Positions 60,601 through 63,960 of a DNA stretch of 64,000 bases are shown one piece after another; the stretch's first letter is position 1, and every line of letters starts with the position of its first letter. The notes beneath the pieces were generated by a model. The model was not told where the DNA came from. It worked only from the letters and a program-made list of their open reading frames with translations, and searched no databases. The stretch comes from Acanthococcus lagerstroemiae (lineage: Eukaryota; Arthropoda; Insecta; Hemiptera; Eriococcidae), in NCBI GenBank assembly GCA_031841125.1, contig CM063110.1, positions 34,425,214-34,489,213 of the forward strand, in the 5' to 3' direction. A program made the translations under genes and the position numbers.

Positions 60601-60701
60601 GGAGATGAAGAAGACTGTCGAGGGCATGTTCTCTTCGGAAATTAGTCGCATGACGGAGAACGATCTGCTCAGTTACATCAACCCAAGCTGTTTCGATGAA
60701 G
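8541..60701 (+). CDS. NFAT: NFAT (NFAT5-like) transcription factor gene, partial, nine exons
   Basis: The product is a Rel-homology transcription factor that acts in the nucleus and binds GGAAA-type sites. In vertebrates the closest relative, NFAT5, responds to osmotic stress. Exons are 8541-8680, 21792-21925, 33397-33646, 43490-43680, 44133-44314, 44571-44743, 51108-51348, 57977-58027 and 58905-60701; every junction keeps phase and uses AG/GT borders. Joined length is 3159 nt, about 1053 residues. Approximate order: N-terminal region 1-91, Rel N-terminal domain about 110-300, TIG domain about 300-410, Ser/Thr/Asn-rich tail with poly-Q. The recognition-loop signature [11 protein letters not shown] and the CDCVGILK and FTYTP motifs are seen directly. 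NFAT5 assignment over NFATc rests on RARY and on the KKKSTR segment (family knowledge). The start codon and the C-terminus are not in the assembled exons. No calcineurin-docking PxIxIT motif is seen in the visible part, but the N-terminus is incomplete. Confidence 0.93.
11044..11713. mobile_element. Possible hAT element, unusual flanks
   Basis: CAGTGGCGT at 11044-11052 recurs inverted as ACGCCACTG at 11705-11713, a typical hAT terminus. The 8-bp flanks are TATATACG and CGTATATA: reverse complements rather than direct repeats, so the target duplication is not demonstrated. The 670-bp interior contains a copy of the 108-bp SINE-like family at 11152-11250. Confidence 0.45.
11152..11250 (-). repeat. 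Copy 1 of a ~100-bp SINE-like dispersed repeat
   Basis: Read on the minus strand it contains GATACTCGAAAGGATAGTTT, then GGGGTGCGGTGTCTGGGG and GGCATGCGTGTGTCGC. Copies in the same window lie at 40665-40755 (+), 41698-41805 (-) and 63866-63960 (+). No tRNA box A/B pair is evident, so the origin is unclear. Confidence 0.75.
12199..12341. mobile_element. Small hAT-like MITE, weak
   Basis: The left end TAGTAGCATAGCCAG and the right end (reverse complement CAGTGACGTAGCCAG) resemble each other over about 15 bp and match the common hAT CAGTGNCGTAGCCAG type. The flanks share only about 5 of 8 bases. A G10 tract lies just outside at 12162-12171. Confidence 0.4.
13520..14061 (+). pseudogene. piggyBac transposase C-terminus, split by a MITE
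   Basis: An open stretch from about 13520 to 13649 encodes [15 protein letters not shown] and PKRGRPV, the linker before the C-terminal finger. After the MITE the frame resumes and encodes the cysteine-rich domain: [19 protein letters not shown], then [18 protein letters not shown] and a TAA at 14059-14061. The C-C-C-C-C-C-FH pattern is that of the piggyBac C-terminal RING/PHD-like finger that binds the element ends. Removing the 218-bp MITE and one TAT restores the frame exactly. The catalytic DDD core is absent. Confidence 0.9.
13650..13867. mobile_element. 218-bp MITE with 29-bp perfect TIRs, TSD TAT
   Basis: The 29 bp at 13650-13678, starting AGGTGCGTCCACATTAGG, recur as an exact reverse complement at 13839-13867. 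TAT flanks it at 13647-13649 and 13868-13870. A 3-bp duplication and the frame restoration on excision support PIF/Harbinger-type insertion. The interior repeats GATGATCA and TGATCATC words. Confidence 0.9.
14660..14963 (-). pseudogene. mariner transposase relic, C-terminal end plus 3' TIR
   Basis: The outer end reads CAAGGGGTGTTCAATAAAG at 14660, after a TA, the irritans-type mariner terminus. On the minus strand, coding relics read [11 protein letters not shown] in one frame and [11 protein letters not shown] in another, matching the mariner C-terminal region that includes the last catalytic Asp (the Asp of APCDF). At least one frameshift separates them. The copy ends near 14963, so it is heavily 5' truncated. 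Confidence 0.82.
15574..15740 (-). repeat. 3' end of a non-LTR retrotransposon with (TAAA)n tail
   Basis: On the minus strand a fragment reads [19 protein letters not shown] and ends shortly before a (TAAA)n microsatellite (plus strand TTTA repeats, about 15574-15617). A D-R-x-x-WR motif followed by a microsatellite tail is typical of the C-terminal end of RTE/L2-like non-LTR elements. The 5' portion is missing. Confidence 0.7.
16940..17165 (-). pseudogene. jockey-like non-LTR reverse transcriptase fragment
   Basis: The minus strand reads [18 protein letters not shown], then [20 protein letters not shown] and ICTGAFCTS without interruption before a stop. This is the well-known thumb region after the reverse transcriptase fingers and palm (VRS-LDYG-x-Y / IQNQ-R-GAF-TSP). 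It is bounded at the low-coordinate side by (TTA)n/(TTTA)n. It is a 5'- and 3'-truncated fragment. Confidence 0.85.
20584..21275. mobile_element. hAT-like element candidate
   Basis: The left end TAGTGATGGGCGAATA and the right end (reverse complement TAGTAATGGGCAC) are similar, and both are followed by ACTC/GAAGTAATCG words. The 8-bp flanks CGCGGCAT and CATGGCAT agree at six positions. No transposase is seen in the 692-bp interior. Confidence 0.5.
21792..21925 (+). CDS. NFAT: NFAT exon 2, basic NLS-like segment
   Basis: The acceptor is TTTCGTTTCAG and the donor is AG/GTAAGC. The exon enters in phase 0, matching exon 1, and leaves in phase 2. It encodes 44 residues starting [20 protein letters not shown]. 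The KRP and SKRHR basic clusters could form a nuclear localisation signal (inference). The remainder is proline-rich ([15 protein letters not shown]). It is separated from its neighbours by 13.1 and 11.5 kb introns filled with transposons. Confidence 0.87.
23056..23400 (-). pseudogene. C-terminal relic of a repetitive arthropod transposon protein
   Basis: A 114-codon frame. The first 65 residues include [39 protein letters not shown] and [16 protein letters not shown] recall a repetitive hemipteran/arthropod protein family whose C-terminus carries VVNDTAERGVKL-type and NEEQKQ-type motifs; this is memory, not a search. The last 45 residues are low complexity and probably off-frame. Its location inside the long-TIR element suggests it is the remnant of that element's transposase or accessory protein (inference). 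Confidence 0.6.
23757..23967. repeat. Partial copy of the hAT family at 31725-32323
   Basis: It shares the right end CGGTACGTCCCTG (23955-23967), the internal words AAATTCCCAAGTATCAAAGC and ATGGTAAATTTTCCCAACTG, and a G17 tract near 23770. It lacks the SINE found in the other copy and so shows the empty site CAACTCGCCTGACTGAAATG. Confidence 0.8.
27371..27562. repeat. Two-copy tandem duplication, ~99-bp period
   Basis: AATGTTAGAGTGCC at 27371 and AATGTAAGAGTGC at 27470 begin two copies that share TTTTCATGTTGTTAATCTAC and CGATGTGCCTTGGTGAAAT. Divergence is roughly 10 per cent by eye. The copies lie in intron 2 and no gene overlaps them. Confidence 0.85.
28071..29010 (-). pseudogene. LTR-type retrotransposon Gag/protease relic
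   Basis: Read on the minus strand from about 29000: a Gag segment with [10 protein letters not shown] and [13 protein letters not shown], which resembles arthropod CCHC-type Gag; a zinc knuckle at about 28690-28641 in which C-G-x3-H-x4-C is visible while the first cysteine position is a TGA stop; then a retropepsin-like core with DTG at 28459-28451. Several frame changes and stops interrupt it. The remainder towards 28071 ([20 protein letters not shown]) fits the region after the protease active site. No reverse transcriptase follows. It is an old, inactive fragment; Gypsy-like is likely but not proven. Confidence 0.75.
29080..29655 (-). repeat. tRNA-derived SINE, composite, with internal duplication
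   Basis: The tRNA-related head lies at about 29573-29652 on the minus strand, with box A TGGCCGAGTGAC and box B GGTTCAAGTCC. Its T-arm is imperfect, so it is not a functional tRNA gene. The body runs to about 29100 and includes GATACTGTGCGTGTGCAGG. A second family member lies at 42470-42697 and body-only pieces at 40800-40920. Confidence 0.75.
29287..29487. repeat. 101-bp tandem duplication inside the SINE body
   Basis: Two units beginning GACCTGCACAC at 29287 and 29388 share TCTTTCTGATACTGGTGGTA and TTGGTAGTGG. The minus strand is open through both units, giving a repeated peptide ([22 protein letters not shown]), which is most likely a by-product of the duplication. Confidence 0.9.
29857..30356. 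mobile_element. hAT element, 500 bp, 8-bp TSD
   Basis: TIR CACTGGCGAACCCAG occurs at 29857-29871 and inverted at 30342-30356. The 8-bp duplication CCTTCTTT is exact at 29849-29856 and 30357-30364. The interior is non-coding with a G13 tract at about 30299-30311, so the element is non-autonomous. Confidence 0.93.
30771..31484 (-). repeat. Dispersed repeat, copy A (TTATACAGGGTGTC end)
   Basis: Read on the minus strand it starts TTATACAGGGTGTCTGAG at 31486 and runs to about 30771. Copy B (36661-37260 plus 38005-38106) and copy C (38205-38679) are the same family at about 90 per cent similarity by eye. TA precedes the CAGGGTGTC tip in all three. The superfamily is uncertain; Tc1/mariner-like tips are possible. 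Confidence 0.85.
31725..32323. mobile_element. hAT element with 8-bp TSD, containing a SINE
   Basis: TIR CAGGGACGTACCGAAAAG at 31725-31742 recurs inverted near 32306-32323. Flanks CGTACAAT (31717-31724) and CGTACAGT (32324-32331) match at seven of eight positions. It is non-autonomous and holds a G10 tract and a 227-bp SINE. A partial relative sits at 23757-23967. Confidence 0.92.
31989..32215 (-). repeat. tRNA-derived SINE with TSD GCCTGAC
   Basis: The head at 32210-32141 on the minus strand has box A TGGCCGAATGG and box B GGTTCGAGCCC with a GTGGG stem. The acceptor stem does not pair, so this is not a functional tRNA gene. GCCTGAC flanks it at 31982-31988 and 32216-32222. The paralogous hAT copy near 23865 shows the unoccupied site. 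The 3' end reads CTAGAAAAAGAGAT. Confidence 0.9.
33357..33392 (+). repeat. (TTTA)n microsatellite abutting an NFAT splice acceptor
   Basis: About eight TTTA units run directly into TTTTTTGCAG, so the microsatellite supplies the polypyrimidine/branch region for exon 3. Length changes could affect splicing (inference). Confidence 0.9.
33397..33646 (+). CDS. NFAT: NFAT exon 3, start of Rel DNA-binding domain
   Basis: The acceptor TTTTTTGCAG directly follows a (TTTA)n microsatellite, and the donor is AAG/GTAATT. The exon enters in phase 2 and leaves in phase 0. It encodes 84 residues: a linker, then [16 protein letters not shown], then the NFAT core with the DNA recognition loop [19 protein letters not shown]. 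The Arg, Tyr and Glu of this loop contact the GGAAA core in known NFAT structures. The exon ends FPVVK, continuing into exon 4. Confidence 0.96.
35520..36200 (-). other. GC-richer block, probable decayed coding repeat, unassigned
   Basis: Composition changes abruptly to near 48 per cent GC. Several overlapping open frames occur, mainly on the minus strand (for example [20 protein letters not shown]), all interrupted within 80 codons. This fits an old coding transposon or captured gene fragment. I recognise no domain. Confidence 0.35.
36661..38106 (+). repeat. Dispersed repeat, copy B, with a 744-bp insertion
   Basis: 36661-37260 and 38005-38106 align with copy A (30771-31484) in one order. 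In copy A the corresponding segments are contiguous (ACAAAAATTTGTATTCC), so 37261-38004 is an insertion in copy B. That insertion itself holds a hAT MITE. No clear duplication borders the insertion. Confidence 0.8.
37456..37611. mobile_element. 156-bp hAT MITE with exact 8-bp TSD
   Basis: The ends CAATGGCGCAGC and, inverted, CAGTGGTGTAGC match the hAT type. CATACAGT is duplicated exactly at 37448-37455 and 37612-37619. The right side carries a C16 tract (37581-37596). Confidence 0.92.
38205..38679 (-). repeat. Dispersed repeat, copy C, inverted relative to copy B
   Basis: This roughly 475-bp copy ends GACACCCTGTATAA at 38671-38684. It is the reverse complement of 36661-37130 and shares the TA-flanked tip. 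Together with copy B it forms a 2.0-kb segment with long inverted arms. Confidence 0.88.
39006..39125. repeat. CT-rich then GA-rich microsatellite pair
   Basis: (CT)n plus C/T-rich sequence at about 39006-39060 is followed by (GA)n at about 39100-39125. The two could pair in a transcript to form a hairpin. Confidence 0.8.
39611..40270 (-). pseudogene. MULE-type transposase C-terminal half, relic
   Basis: The minus strand is open from about 40278 to 39611. It begins [16 protein letters not shown] without a local ATG and includes [20 protein letters not shown] and [39 protein letters not shown] is the signature of the third-acidic region of another MULE subfamily common in arthropods. A Cys/His-bearing tail follows ([15 protein letters not shown]). 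The first two catalytic acids lie upstream and are absent. It is unrelated in detail to the FLYWCH MULE at 4947-6447. Confidence 0.8.
40276..40412. repeat. Palindromic MITE-like repeat with GTTACCC words
   Basis: GATGCGCAATTAATTACCC at the left and, inverted, CGATGCGCAAAATCCCACC at the right bracket about 135 bp with six or more GTTACCC or related words. TTGCGCAATTA also occurs at 39532, beyond the MULE relic, so the two may be the ends of one element. Confidence 0.5.
40665..40930 (+). repeat. SINE-like repeat copy 2 plus SINE body fragment
   Basis: 40665-40755 is a member of the 100-bp dispersed family (GATACTCGAAAGGGTAGTTG). 40800-40920 matches the body of the tRNA-SINE at 29120-29260 (CGCAACCTTCCTG, TTGTTGCGTTAGTTTT, GCCGGAGAGTGTGCG). 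The two modules adjoin, suggesting a composite element. Confidence 0.7.
41035..41988. mobile_element. hAT element, 954 bp, exact 8-bp TSD, nested SINE
   Basis: TIR CAGTGGCGAATCC at 41035-41047 and GGATTCGCCACTG at 41976-41988. CCTTAAAA is exactly duplicated at 41027-41034 and 41989-41996. The left half is shared with 3340-3882. A paralogous flank at about 42205-42320 shows the site without the insertion (GTTCTCCTTGCCCTATAATT). It is non-autonomous. Confidence 0.95.
41698..41805 (-). repeat. SINE-like repeat copy 3 with 17-bp TSD
   Basis: A 108-bp insertion flanked by exact ATGAATAATAATACTAA at 41681-41697 and 41806-41822. The long duplication indicates target-primed reverse transcription. 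It is the only copy of the family whose borders are fixed by duplication, so it defines the unit. It is nested inside hAT 41035-41988. Confidence 0.92.
42205..42697 (-). repeat. tRNA-derived SINE copy and GTTCCCGTTC-type repeat
   Basis: The tRNA-like head lies at 42622-42697 (minus): box A GTGGCCAAGTGG, box B GATTCGAGTCC. The body reaches CAGTATCGAATCTTTCTGAT near 42465. The adjacent 42205-42450 is an irregular GTTCTCGTTCCCGTT-type repeat, also present at 40940-41025 and 42000-42130. Confidence 0.7.
43490..43680 (+). CDS. NFAT: NFAT exon 4, Rel N-terminal domain
   Basis: The acceptor is TTGTTGTTGCAG and the donor is AC/GTGAGT. It enters in phase 0 and leaves in phase 2, with 63 residues. It contains [20 protein letters not shown] and [11 protein letters not shown], both characteristic of the NFAT Rel domain, and ends in a beta-strand segment, [13 protein letters not shown]. 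Only 452 bp separate it from exon 5, so exons 4 to 6 form the compact core of the gene. Confidence 0.97.
43681..44132 (+). other. NFAT intron 4 (452 bp)
   Basis: The GTGAGT donor and a weak ATATAG acceptor bound unremarkable sequence. No repeats were seen. Confidence 0.85.
44133..44314 (+). CDS. NFAT: NFAT exon 5, end of Rel N-terminal domain
   Basis: The acceptor is CGATATAG, with a weak polypyrimidine tract, and the donor is A/GTAAGT. It enters in phase 2 and leaves in phase 1, about 61 residues. It carries [18 protein letters not shown], the [13 protein letters not shown] basic strand and [11 protein letters not shown]. These match the last strands of the NFAT Rel domain and the hinge towards the TIG domain. 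The spacing from exon 4 (452 bp) and to exon 6 (256 bp) is far below the other introns. Confidence 0.96.
44571..44743 (+). CDS. NFAT: NFAT exon 6, first half of IPT/TIG domain
   Basis: The acceptor is TTCTGTTCCAG and the donor is CAA/GTATGT. It enters in phase 1 and leaves in phase 0, about 58 residues. It encodes [20 protein letters not shown] followed by [19 protein letters not shown], the opening strands of the IPT/TIG dimerisation domain. The motif order P-I-KKSL-SC-V-GG-E-F-GKNFLK is typical of NFAT and supports orthology as strongly as exon 3. Confidence 0.96.
45292..45790. repeat. Tandem duplication whose second copy holds a MITE
   Basis: TCCTGATCCAAGGTTGAG at 45294 and CCCTGATCCAAGGTTGAG at 45364 start two copies that also share GATTGATTNTGGAGAACTGATG (45322-45343, and 45768-45789 after the MITE). 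The MITE lies in the second copy only. Confidence 0.85.
45392..45741. mobile_element. 350-bp MITE, TSD TAG, TIR AGTTGTGTTCGTTT
   Basis: The 14-bp TIR at 45392-45405 is exactly inverted at 45728-45741, flanked by TAG at 45389-45391 and 45742-45744. A three-base duplication suggests PIF/Harbinger. The interior is rich in CAACACCA and TTGGTGTAACAC words, themselves partly inverted. Confidence 0.85.
47457..48930. repeat. Pyrimidine-rich (CT/CC) island, 1.5 kb
   Basis: The plus strand is dominated by C and T with recurrent CCTCCACCA, GGNCTTTATCTCCC and CACCACTACC words spaced irregularly at roughly 100-150 bp. All six frames give long Pro/Ser/His- or Gly/Arg-rich reads, a composition artefact. 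It looks like a degenerate satellite rather than a gene. Confidence 0.75.
48954..49680. repeat. Degenerate minisatellite, ~134-bp first units
   Basis: AAAATTGAGCAATCAAGGGG starts units at 48954 and 49088 that share GGGTAATTATGTCATT and TATGTCTTATTAT. Shorter related modules follow: AAGGCCGGGATTTAGATA at about 49230 and 49572, and TTTTTAATATATA three times. TATGTCTTA-type words are dense throughout. Confidence 0.8.
49765..50297 (-). pseudogene. pogo-like transposase C-terminal relic
   Basis: The minus strand reads a Pro/Thr-rich segment ([20 protein letters not shown]), then basic [20 protein letters not shown] with [11 protein letters not shown], and finally an acidic [17 protein letters not shown] with a stop near 49765, across at least two frame changes. 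The order of linker, Lys/Arg-rich helix and acidic end resembles pogo/Tigger-type DDE transposase tails. The DDE core is missing. It is named by resemblance only. Confidence 0.45.
51108..51348 (+). CDS. NFAT: NFAT exon 7, second half of IPT/TIG domain
   Basis: The acceptor is TTCTGTCTCAG and the donor is CAG/GTATTT. It enters in phase 0 and leaves in phase 1, about 80 residues. It begins [14 protein letters not shown] and contains [16 protein letters not shown], the last two strands of the TIG domain. A Ser/Thr-rich linker follows ([20 protein letters not shown]). It is separated from exon 6 by a 6.4-kb repeat-filled intron, which splits the TIG domain. Confidence 0.95.
55056..55855. mobile_element. 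TA-flanked element containing a 163-bp tandem array
   Basis: The left tip CAAGGTGTCTACCAG and the right tip (inverted) CAGGGATGTCTACCA are similar and bordered by TA at 55054-55055 and 55856-55857. A related tip, TACAGAGTGTCTACCGG, occurs at 12724. The interior is dominated by the array and by GTCATGAAAAAGTCA-type words. There is no transposase. Confidence 0.65.
55102..55590. repeat. Three exact-length 163-bp tandem units
   Basis: Units start at 55102, 55265 and 55428 (GAAAGTTATGAATTTAATTG) and end at 55590. Units 2 and 3 are almost identical; unit 1 differs at about ten positions. The minus strand is open across units, producing duplicated 71-codon frames, taken as a consequence of the repeat. 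Confidence 0.95.
56331..57182. repeat. GTCGAC-rich stretch
   Basis: Exact GTCGAC occurs at 56331, 56702, 56858, 56877, 56901, 56971 and 57177, with many degenerate GTCGAT, GTTGAC and GTCAAC neighbours in the context TACAGTCGACATTAT. The spacing is irregular. A hAT MITE at 56423-56690 interrupts it. Confidence 0.75.
56423..56690. mobile_element. 268-bp hAT MITE
   Basis: The tips CAGGGGCGCAACCA and, inverted, CAAGGGCGCAACCA are near identical. Flanks CTCTGTTT (56415-56422) and CTCTGTGT (56691-56698) match at seven of eight positions. Inner GGGGGCTAG and GGGGCTATAGCCCC words extend the inverted ends. Confidence 0.9.
57977..58027 (+). CDS. NFAT: NFAT exon 8, 17-codon cassette
   Basis: A 51-nt exon lies between a TTGTTGCAG acceptor and a G/GTAGGC donor. 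It enters and leaves in phase 1, so both inclusion and skipping keep the frame. The peptide is about [16 protein letters not shown], Ser/Thr-rich and without a recognised domain. It continues exon 7 and reads into exon 9 without a stop. Symmetric phase and small size make it a candidate alternative cassette (inference). Confidence 0.75.
58028..58904 (+). other. NFAT intron 8 (877 bp)
   Basis: Bounded by GTAGGC and TTGCTTACAG. Most of it is taken by a minus-strand coding-like stretch at 58356-58880, described separately; 58028-58350 is plain AT-rich sequence. Confidence 0.7.
58356..58880 (-). pseudogene. Minus-strand coding-like stretch, unassigned, frameshifted
   Basis: I do not recognise this protein. 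On the minus strand one frame is open from about 58880 to 58690 (includes [19 protein letters not shown]), a second from 58703 to 58411 ([40 protein letters not shown]), and a third gives [20 protein letters not shown] to a stop at 58356-58358. AATAAA overlaps the stop. Three abutting open frames with a natural-looking C-terminus fit an old processed pseudogene or an antisense gene read with indels. A faint likeness to mitochondrial ribosomal protein L17 (SY-TR-L, ERxxLN) was noticed but is too weak to name it. Confidence 0.3.
58905..60701 (+). CDS. NFAT: NFAT exon 9, large activation region with poly-Q
   Basis: A 1797-nt open exon follows a TGTTTGCTTACAG acceptor and ends at G/GTAAAT. About 599 residues rich in Ser, Thr, Asn, Met and Pro, with a Q9 run ([14 protein letters not shown]) near 59800-59830. 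LKTE near 59260 fits a SUMO-site consensus (psi-K-x-E); PKVEP and VKDENKP are looser. The conserved-looking end is [22 protein letters not shown] content and codon use are clearly richer than the flanks, and no stop interrupts the frame, so this is real coding sequence. Reading through the donor would add about 9 codons before TAA at 60728-60730, so intron retention would give a short C-terminus. Disordered activation regions of this type are normal for NFAT5-like proteins. Confidence 0.95.
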
Positions 60702-61710
60702 GTAAATATTTCTTGCTGCCTTGGTATTAATTGGTTTATATTTAGGTGTATTCAGTAAGTGATAACTATACGTACATATTTGAGATCAGCGTCTAGTGCA
60801 AACACGAAGATGTATCTCCAGGTTTCTTTTATAGTCAGATTTGGTAGCAGGGTACTGCGAAATAATGATGAGAGAACCCGGATTCATGTGTTGAGTTACC
60901 TCTGATAGACTTTGTTCGTTGATTTATGAAAGTAGATACGTAGATCAAGAGTTAATTGGTCGCAGAATAGATTAATCATCCACGTATAGTATGCATTTAT
61001 AGGTACATACGTAAATTGGTAAAATAATAGAAGTTTGTGATCTTAAAGCAGCCTGCTCTTATTCAACAGCATCTTAGACTTTACAAAATAGGGACGTATT
61101 TCAGTACTTACGTTGCCGAATGAGAGGTACAGGATTCATCTTATGAACTCTACTAAAATACTTTATACCGATGAGTGCAGTCATACGTCATTTTAAATTA
61201 CCCTCCGTACCTGAAAATGTCGAATTGACGACGTGTGGAACCATTGGCTTTGTGGAGTATTCTGTACGAGTGGATACGTCATCCACGGGAGCGGTAGGAT
61301 TCAAATATGATTACACTTTTGGGTTGAAGTACTCCAGCACTACTTGCTTTACTGATAACCCAGGTATCCCATCCCTCTGTTATAGTAATCTGCTTATGAA
61401 AAGACATGCGATAACTCGGAACAAAAAATTGGAATTTTCTTTGAAACTGTCTGTCGGTAACACTACAGTAATTTGAAGTTGAGTGCCTTCAAAAATATCT
61501 TCCAATATATAAAAGTGTTTCAAGAATGATGTCAGCAAATGCCTAACTGTGTCTGTTCACTGTTTATTAATTGAAATTAGGAATCACCAACATTCATTTA
61601 AGTTCTTCTTAGAATAACCATTTACCTTGAAAGGCATTTCACTGTAGGTATTATTTGATCAGTTTAGTTAAATATTTAGTGTCCATGTTGGAGTGTGAGT
61701 GAACTTGGTA

Positions 61711-61873
61711 AATTCTGTATGTAGGGGGTGTCAATTCACAATTTCTTTCTTCTGTAATTCAGAGTGATTTTGGCTGTTACGCCATCTTCAGTTGAAGATG
61801 GTATAACAGCCGAAAACGCTCTGGACTACAGAATAAAGAAATTGTGAATTGGCACATCCTACATACAGAATTA
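61711..61873. repeat. Near-perfect 163-bp hairpin (80-bp arms)
   Basis: The arms 61711-61790 and 61794-61873 are inverted copies with about ten mismatches, starting AATTCTGTATGTAGG and meeting at CATCTTCAGTTGAAGATGG. A single arm is found at 7061-7155. A transcript would fold into a long hairpin. Confidence 0.92.
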
Positions 61874-62062
61874 GTTAAGTATATACCTACCTGATATGTT
61901 TGATTTATTACAGCCAGTTTATTATTTGTGATTCGTATGCCTGCAATCAATGATCCCTATCCTTAATTGGGAGTTCAATTGGCTATCAATTTTCTTTCGG
62001 GAAAATATATATTCCTCTGTAGTTGGTAGCTTGATAACATTACCTTTATGTAGTTCCTATAT

Positions 62063-62346
62063 GCAGGGTGATCAATTTCTGGAAAACCGGGAAAAGTCAG
62101 GGAATGTGAGCACACTTGGAAAAGTTTGGGAAAAGTCAGGAAATTTTGTGAGAAAATCGAAAGTCAGGGAATTTTGAAGAAAATTTTATGATATGAAAGT
62201 ATTTTTTCTAACAGACTGAATTGAACATTTCTTCTTTAATAATTTGTTTGTTATGAAAAAGTTTGAAAATAAGCTGGGAAAACCTGAAAAAATTTGAAAA
62301 AGTCGGAGATTTTTTCTTGAAAAAGAAAAAAACAAACTGGTTACCC
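62063..62346. repeat. GGGAAAAGTCAGGGAA-type dispersed repeat
   Basis: It starts CAGGGTGATCAATTTCTGG after TATG and ends CTGGTTACCCTCTG before TATA; the tips are loosely inverted. The inside repeats GGAAAAGTCAGGGAAT and TTTGAAAAAGTC. Related text lies at 12720-12830. Confidence 0.6.
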
Positions 62347-63471
62347 TCTGTATATAATTTTATATAGTGATAGGTGACAGATCCGTGTAACTTTCATTGA
62401 GATTACGCAAACGAGAAAAAGAATTATAAATTTAGCGATTTAAAGCATTTACAACCTTTTGGAAAACTGAAGAAGAACGAATCCAGTCTAGTTATGGGAA
62501 AGAATTAGATATATTAGCTGTTTAAATTCAATATGATAGGTAACGCTACAGTGGCTCCAAGTACTGATGCGCTTCAATAGTCAGATTAGATAATCAAGAA
62601 AGACTAAAAATATATCGGGTCATTATACTCGTAAGAAAAAAAAGATTATTTATCTCAAGGAAAAGGAATGAAAAAGATCAAATCACTGGAGAGGAAAAAA
62701 AAAAAGCAGACCACAGATCAGATCAAACATGGTCCAAAATTTTCCATATGAGATCAGTGATCTTTGTCTACTTCTAGTCTGCAGTCCTATTTATGACACC
62801 AGATAAACAGTGCGTTAAATTATATAATAGATAACGTAAGGGCAAGTAGGAGTGGGGTACTCGGAGGCTCAGCCCATGCATCTACTGAAAGCCTACTCTC
62901 AAAAAAAGGAAGACTAAAAAAATATACGAGCGAAAGAATTTTTAGCATTATTTTTTGATACTCGTCAGCCCACTCCCCCGTGAAACTCTCTACTCCAGGT
63001 CGGAGCTATTTGCGATCCCATCCCAAGCCATTTCAGTATCCTCATTTATAGTGTTGTCTGTTTAAAATACATTTTCAAAGGATTATTCTGATGGTAGAAA
63101 ATGTTCGTTGTTGAAGTCATCATCATAAAACATCAACGGTAGTCCATAAATATAGGTATCACAATAGCAACAATGTCTCTCTACTTATGAATCAAATAAC
63201 ATGGATAACCGTAACAGTCTGAGGTGAATGTGCCATACGTGACCAGCAATAAAAGAGCTATTCGGAGGCAATCAACAACAACACCGGATCTGAACCTAAC
63301 TGATAAGCGAAGGATGATGATTACTTTGACTCCCATAAGAAAAACACACAGAGCAGAGATCATTATGTTACTACCTGAGAATAAGAAATTTCTTAGAAAC
63401 CAAAGGTATACATTTTTAATTCAAAAGGTTTTGAGCATTTGCTAATAAACTATAATTATATAGGGATGGAA

Positions 63472-63815
63472 AATGCTCGAGCATTTTCTTTTCCCGTGCA
63501 TATGCTCAGCATGAGAACATGCTCAAAATAGCGGAGCATTTTCTATTGGATGAGCATATGCTCAACATTTTCAGAATTGGACGCTATTCAGCAAAAGGGA
63601 ACCAACTAGCAGAATTCGCTTTTTGAGAACATGTGATTCGAACTGTGAGCGCATATTATTTTCAAGAAATTTAAAACCTTATCTTGAAAGCCAAAAAATT
63701 CCAAAACGGTAAAAAAGTGAGAAAATGCTCGCAAAACTGCTCATTATTTCAGTGCTTTGCTAAGCATTTATCCAGAGAGCATACGCTGAGAATATTCTTA
63801 AAATGCTCAGCCTTT
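63472..63815. repeat. GAGCAT/ATGCTC motif cluster
   Basis: Many copies of ATGCTC or GAGCAT, several fused as palindromes (ATGCTCGAGCAT at 63472, GAGCATATGCTC at about 63561), fall in two groups near 63470-63570 and 63725-63815. Confidence 0.7.
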
Positions 63816-63865
63816 TTAAAATTAGCATATTCTTATTTCCATGACTATAATGTCCCTCCGGTCAC

Positions 63866-63960
63866 TGACGCGATGCTCGAAAGGGTAGTTCCTGTGGCCG
63901 GGGGTGCGGTGTCATAGGGGCCACTTTGGCATGCGTGCATCGCCATACGTCCCACCACAC
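63866..63960 (+). repeat. SINE-like repeat copy 4
   Basis: It matches copy 3 over GATGCTCGAAAGGGTAGTT, GGGGGTGCGGTGTC and CCACTTTGGCATGCGTGCAT, then ATCGCCATACGTCCCACCA. It lies 40 bp from the window end. Confidence 0.85.

Noticed and set aside
61171..61476. 101-codon open frame after NFAT exon 9
   Set aside because: No recognisable motif, no acceptor giving the right phase from exon 9, and no similarity to NFAT C-termini; consistent with chance in AT-rich sequence.
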